From CAZNPL01 sp964574815 (GTDB lineage: Bacteria > Planctomycetota > Phycisphaerae > UBA1845): a stretch of DNA of 64,000 nucleotides. The position numbers were made by a program, and so were the translations under genes. Each line of letters begins with the position of its first letter. The stretch's first letter is position 1. Below the pieces are notes generated by a model, which ran no database searches, was not told the DNA's origin, and saw nothing but the letters and a program-made list of their open reading frames with translations. The stretch spans positions 1 through 64,000 of the forward strand of contig CAZNPL010000033.1 in assembly GCA_964574815.1 (NCBI GenBank), read 5' to 3'. Positions 63,046 through 64,000 of this stretch are shown here, piece after piece.

Positions 63046-64000
63046 ATGGACTGGAACGCCCTACGCGACGAGTTCCCTATCACGCGGAACTACAACTTTC
63101 AGAACCACGCCGGCGTGGCGCCTGTTTGCAGCCGCGCCGCCGAGGCGATGCGAGAGTATATTCGTCGAAGCCAGGAACGCTCCCACGTCGGCAGCGGGTT
63201 CTACCAGCACGCCGAGCGGGTGCGGCAGATGGCCGCTCACCTGATCAACGCCAACTCCGACGAAGTCACTTTCATTAAAAACACCAGCGAAGGGCTTAAC
63301 TTCGTCGCCAACGGATTGACCTGGAAGAGCGGCGACAACGTCGTGACAACGAGCGCCGAGTTCCCGTCGAACGTGTTCTGCTGGCGGAATCTCGAGTCGC
63401 GGGGCGTCAAGATTCGCATGGCCATGGAGGAGAACGGCCGGATCCCGCTGGACCGGATCGTCGAGGCCATCGACAGCCGGACGCGGGTGGTGGCGATCTC
63501 GTCGGTGCAGTACGCGAGCGGCTTCCGCACCGACCTGGCCACGCTGGGCGATCATTGCCGCGAGAAAGGTGTCTTCCTTTGCGTGGACGCGATTCAGTCG
63601 CTCGGGGCGATGCCGATCGACGTGAAGGGGATGCACATCGATTTTCTGGCCGCCGACGCGCACAAATGGATGTGCGGCCCGGAGGGCATCGGCATCTTCT
63701 ACGTCTCCAAGGAGATCCAGGGGTACCTGCGACCGAGCTGCGTGGGATGGTTGTCGGTGAAGGACCCGTGGGACTTCGATCGCGGCGTGTTCGAGCTGGC
63801 CGACTCGATCCATCGCTACGACAGCGGCTCGTACAACATGGCCGGCATTTACGCCCTGGGCGGGGCGCTCGATCTGCTGCTGGAGATCGGCATCGACAAC
63901 ATCTGCCAGCGGGTGCTGTTCTTGACCGACCGGCTGGCCGAGGGCGTGCGTGACAAGGGCTACCGCGTGGTCAGCTCGCGCAACCGCACCGACGCCAGCG
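63046..64000 (+). CDS. Class V aminotransferase, partial (3' end outside window)
   Basis: The first 318 residues, running off the window end. A class V (NifS/CsdA/isopenicillin N epimerase-like) PLP enzyme: NHAGVAPVCSRAAEAM at the N-terminus, TFIKNTSEGLNFVANGL, TTSAEFPSNVFCWRNL, ISSVQYASGFRTDL, CVDAIQSLGAMPIDV and the PLP Lys in ADAHKWMCGPEGIGIFYV. No Cys desulfurase loop is visible in this part, so an amino-acid or isopenicillin N epimerase-like role is as likely as desulfurase. ATG 63046 with GGGAT upstream. Confidence 0.88.
   Translation, partial: MDWNALRDEFPITRNYNFQNHAGVAPVCSRAAEAMREYIRRSQERSHVGSGFYQHAERVRQMAAHLINANSDEVTFIKNTSEGLNFVANGLTWKSGDNVVTTSAEFPSNVFCWRNLESRGVKIRMAMEENGRIPLDRIVEAIDSRTRVVAISSVQYASGFRTDLATLGDHCREKGVFLCVDAIQSLGAMPIDVKGMHIDFLAADAHKWMCGPEGIGIFYVSKEIQGYLRPSCVGWLSVKDPWDFDRGVFELADSIHRYDSGSYNMAGIYALGGALDLLLEIGIDNICQRVLFLTDRLAEGVRDKGYRVVSSRNRTDAS

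Overview
The window looks like a high-GC chromosome segment from a planctomycete, most likely a Phycisphaerae-type lineage. The reasons are six membrane proteins with the CGYDL..G..CPECG zinc ribbon common in that group, a PEP-CTERM-like secreted protein ending in a PAPGA-helix-RR tail, and a heavy load of intergenic palindromes. This is inference from gene content; no rRNA or other taxonomic marker is present. I see no tRNA, rRNA, CRISPR array, integrase or transposase.

Layout. 1-10018: repeat-rich sequence, an orphan HsdR-N-like protein, a K+ channel, a BRCT protein, a secreted multicopper oxidase flanked by a zinc-ribbon gene and a decayed copy of that gene's 3' end, and a UDP-sugar epimerase. 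10714-15099: a three-gene 2-oxoacid:ferredoxin oxidoreductase operon whose first gene fuses the gamma subunit, a GltD-like NAD(P)H/FAD module and a ferredoxin. 15332-26747: fliM, aroA, a PEP-CTERM-like protein, a lipoprotein hydrolase, a TPR protein, a sigma54-type two-component pair and gpmI. 27178-33703: a compact minus-strand run holding hutH and hutU with a nucleotidyltransferase, a HEPN protein and two DUF2442-like proteins in between. 33784-40189: zinc-ribbon membrane proteins around a zeta-toxin-like module, a DUF1028 protein, an FHA protein and ggt.

40622-50345 is the centrepiece: a multiheme respiratory island with 48 c-type heme motifs in four genes. They are an ImcH-like decaheme NapC/NirT cytochrome, an octaheme lipoprotein of the octaheme tetrathionate reductase (OTR) type, a 19-heme/cytochrome b fusion and an 11-heme/cytochrome b fusion. 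The octaheme gene is split by one in-frame TGA, at a position that is Cys in the family as I recall it. A hairpin with the geometry of a bacterial SECIS element follows directly. I read it as one 623-residue selenoprotein. The set could move electrons between the quinone pool and periplasmic or extracellular acceptors.

50468-64000: two enoyl-CoA hydratase-family genes, pyrE, purB, a cyclophilin lipoprotein with a SufR-like regulator, prfB with its programmed +1 frameshift, a deleted AAA ATPase pseudogene, trmO, paired zinc-ribbon paralogs, a YwaF-type membrane protein, an RluA-methyltransferase fusion and the start of a class V aminotransferase. Two recoding events (candidate Sec insertion and the prfB frameshift) therefore occur in one window. 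The intergenic gaps carry a mosaic family of composite palindromic elements made of recurring hairpin modules.
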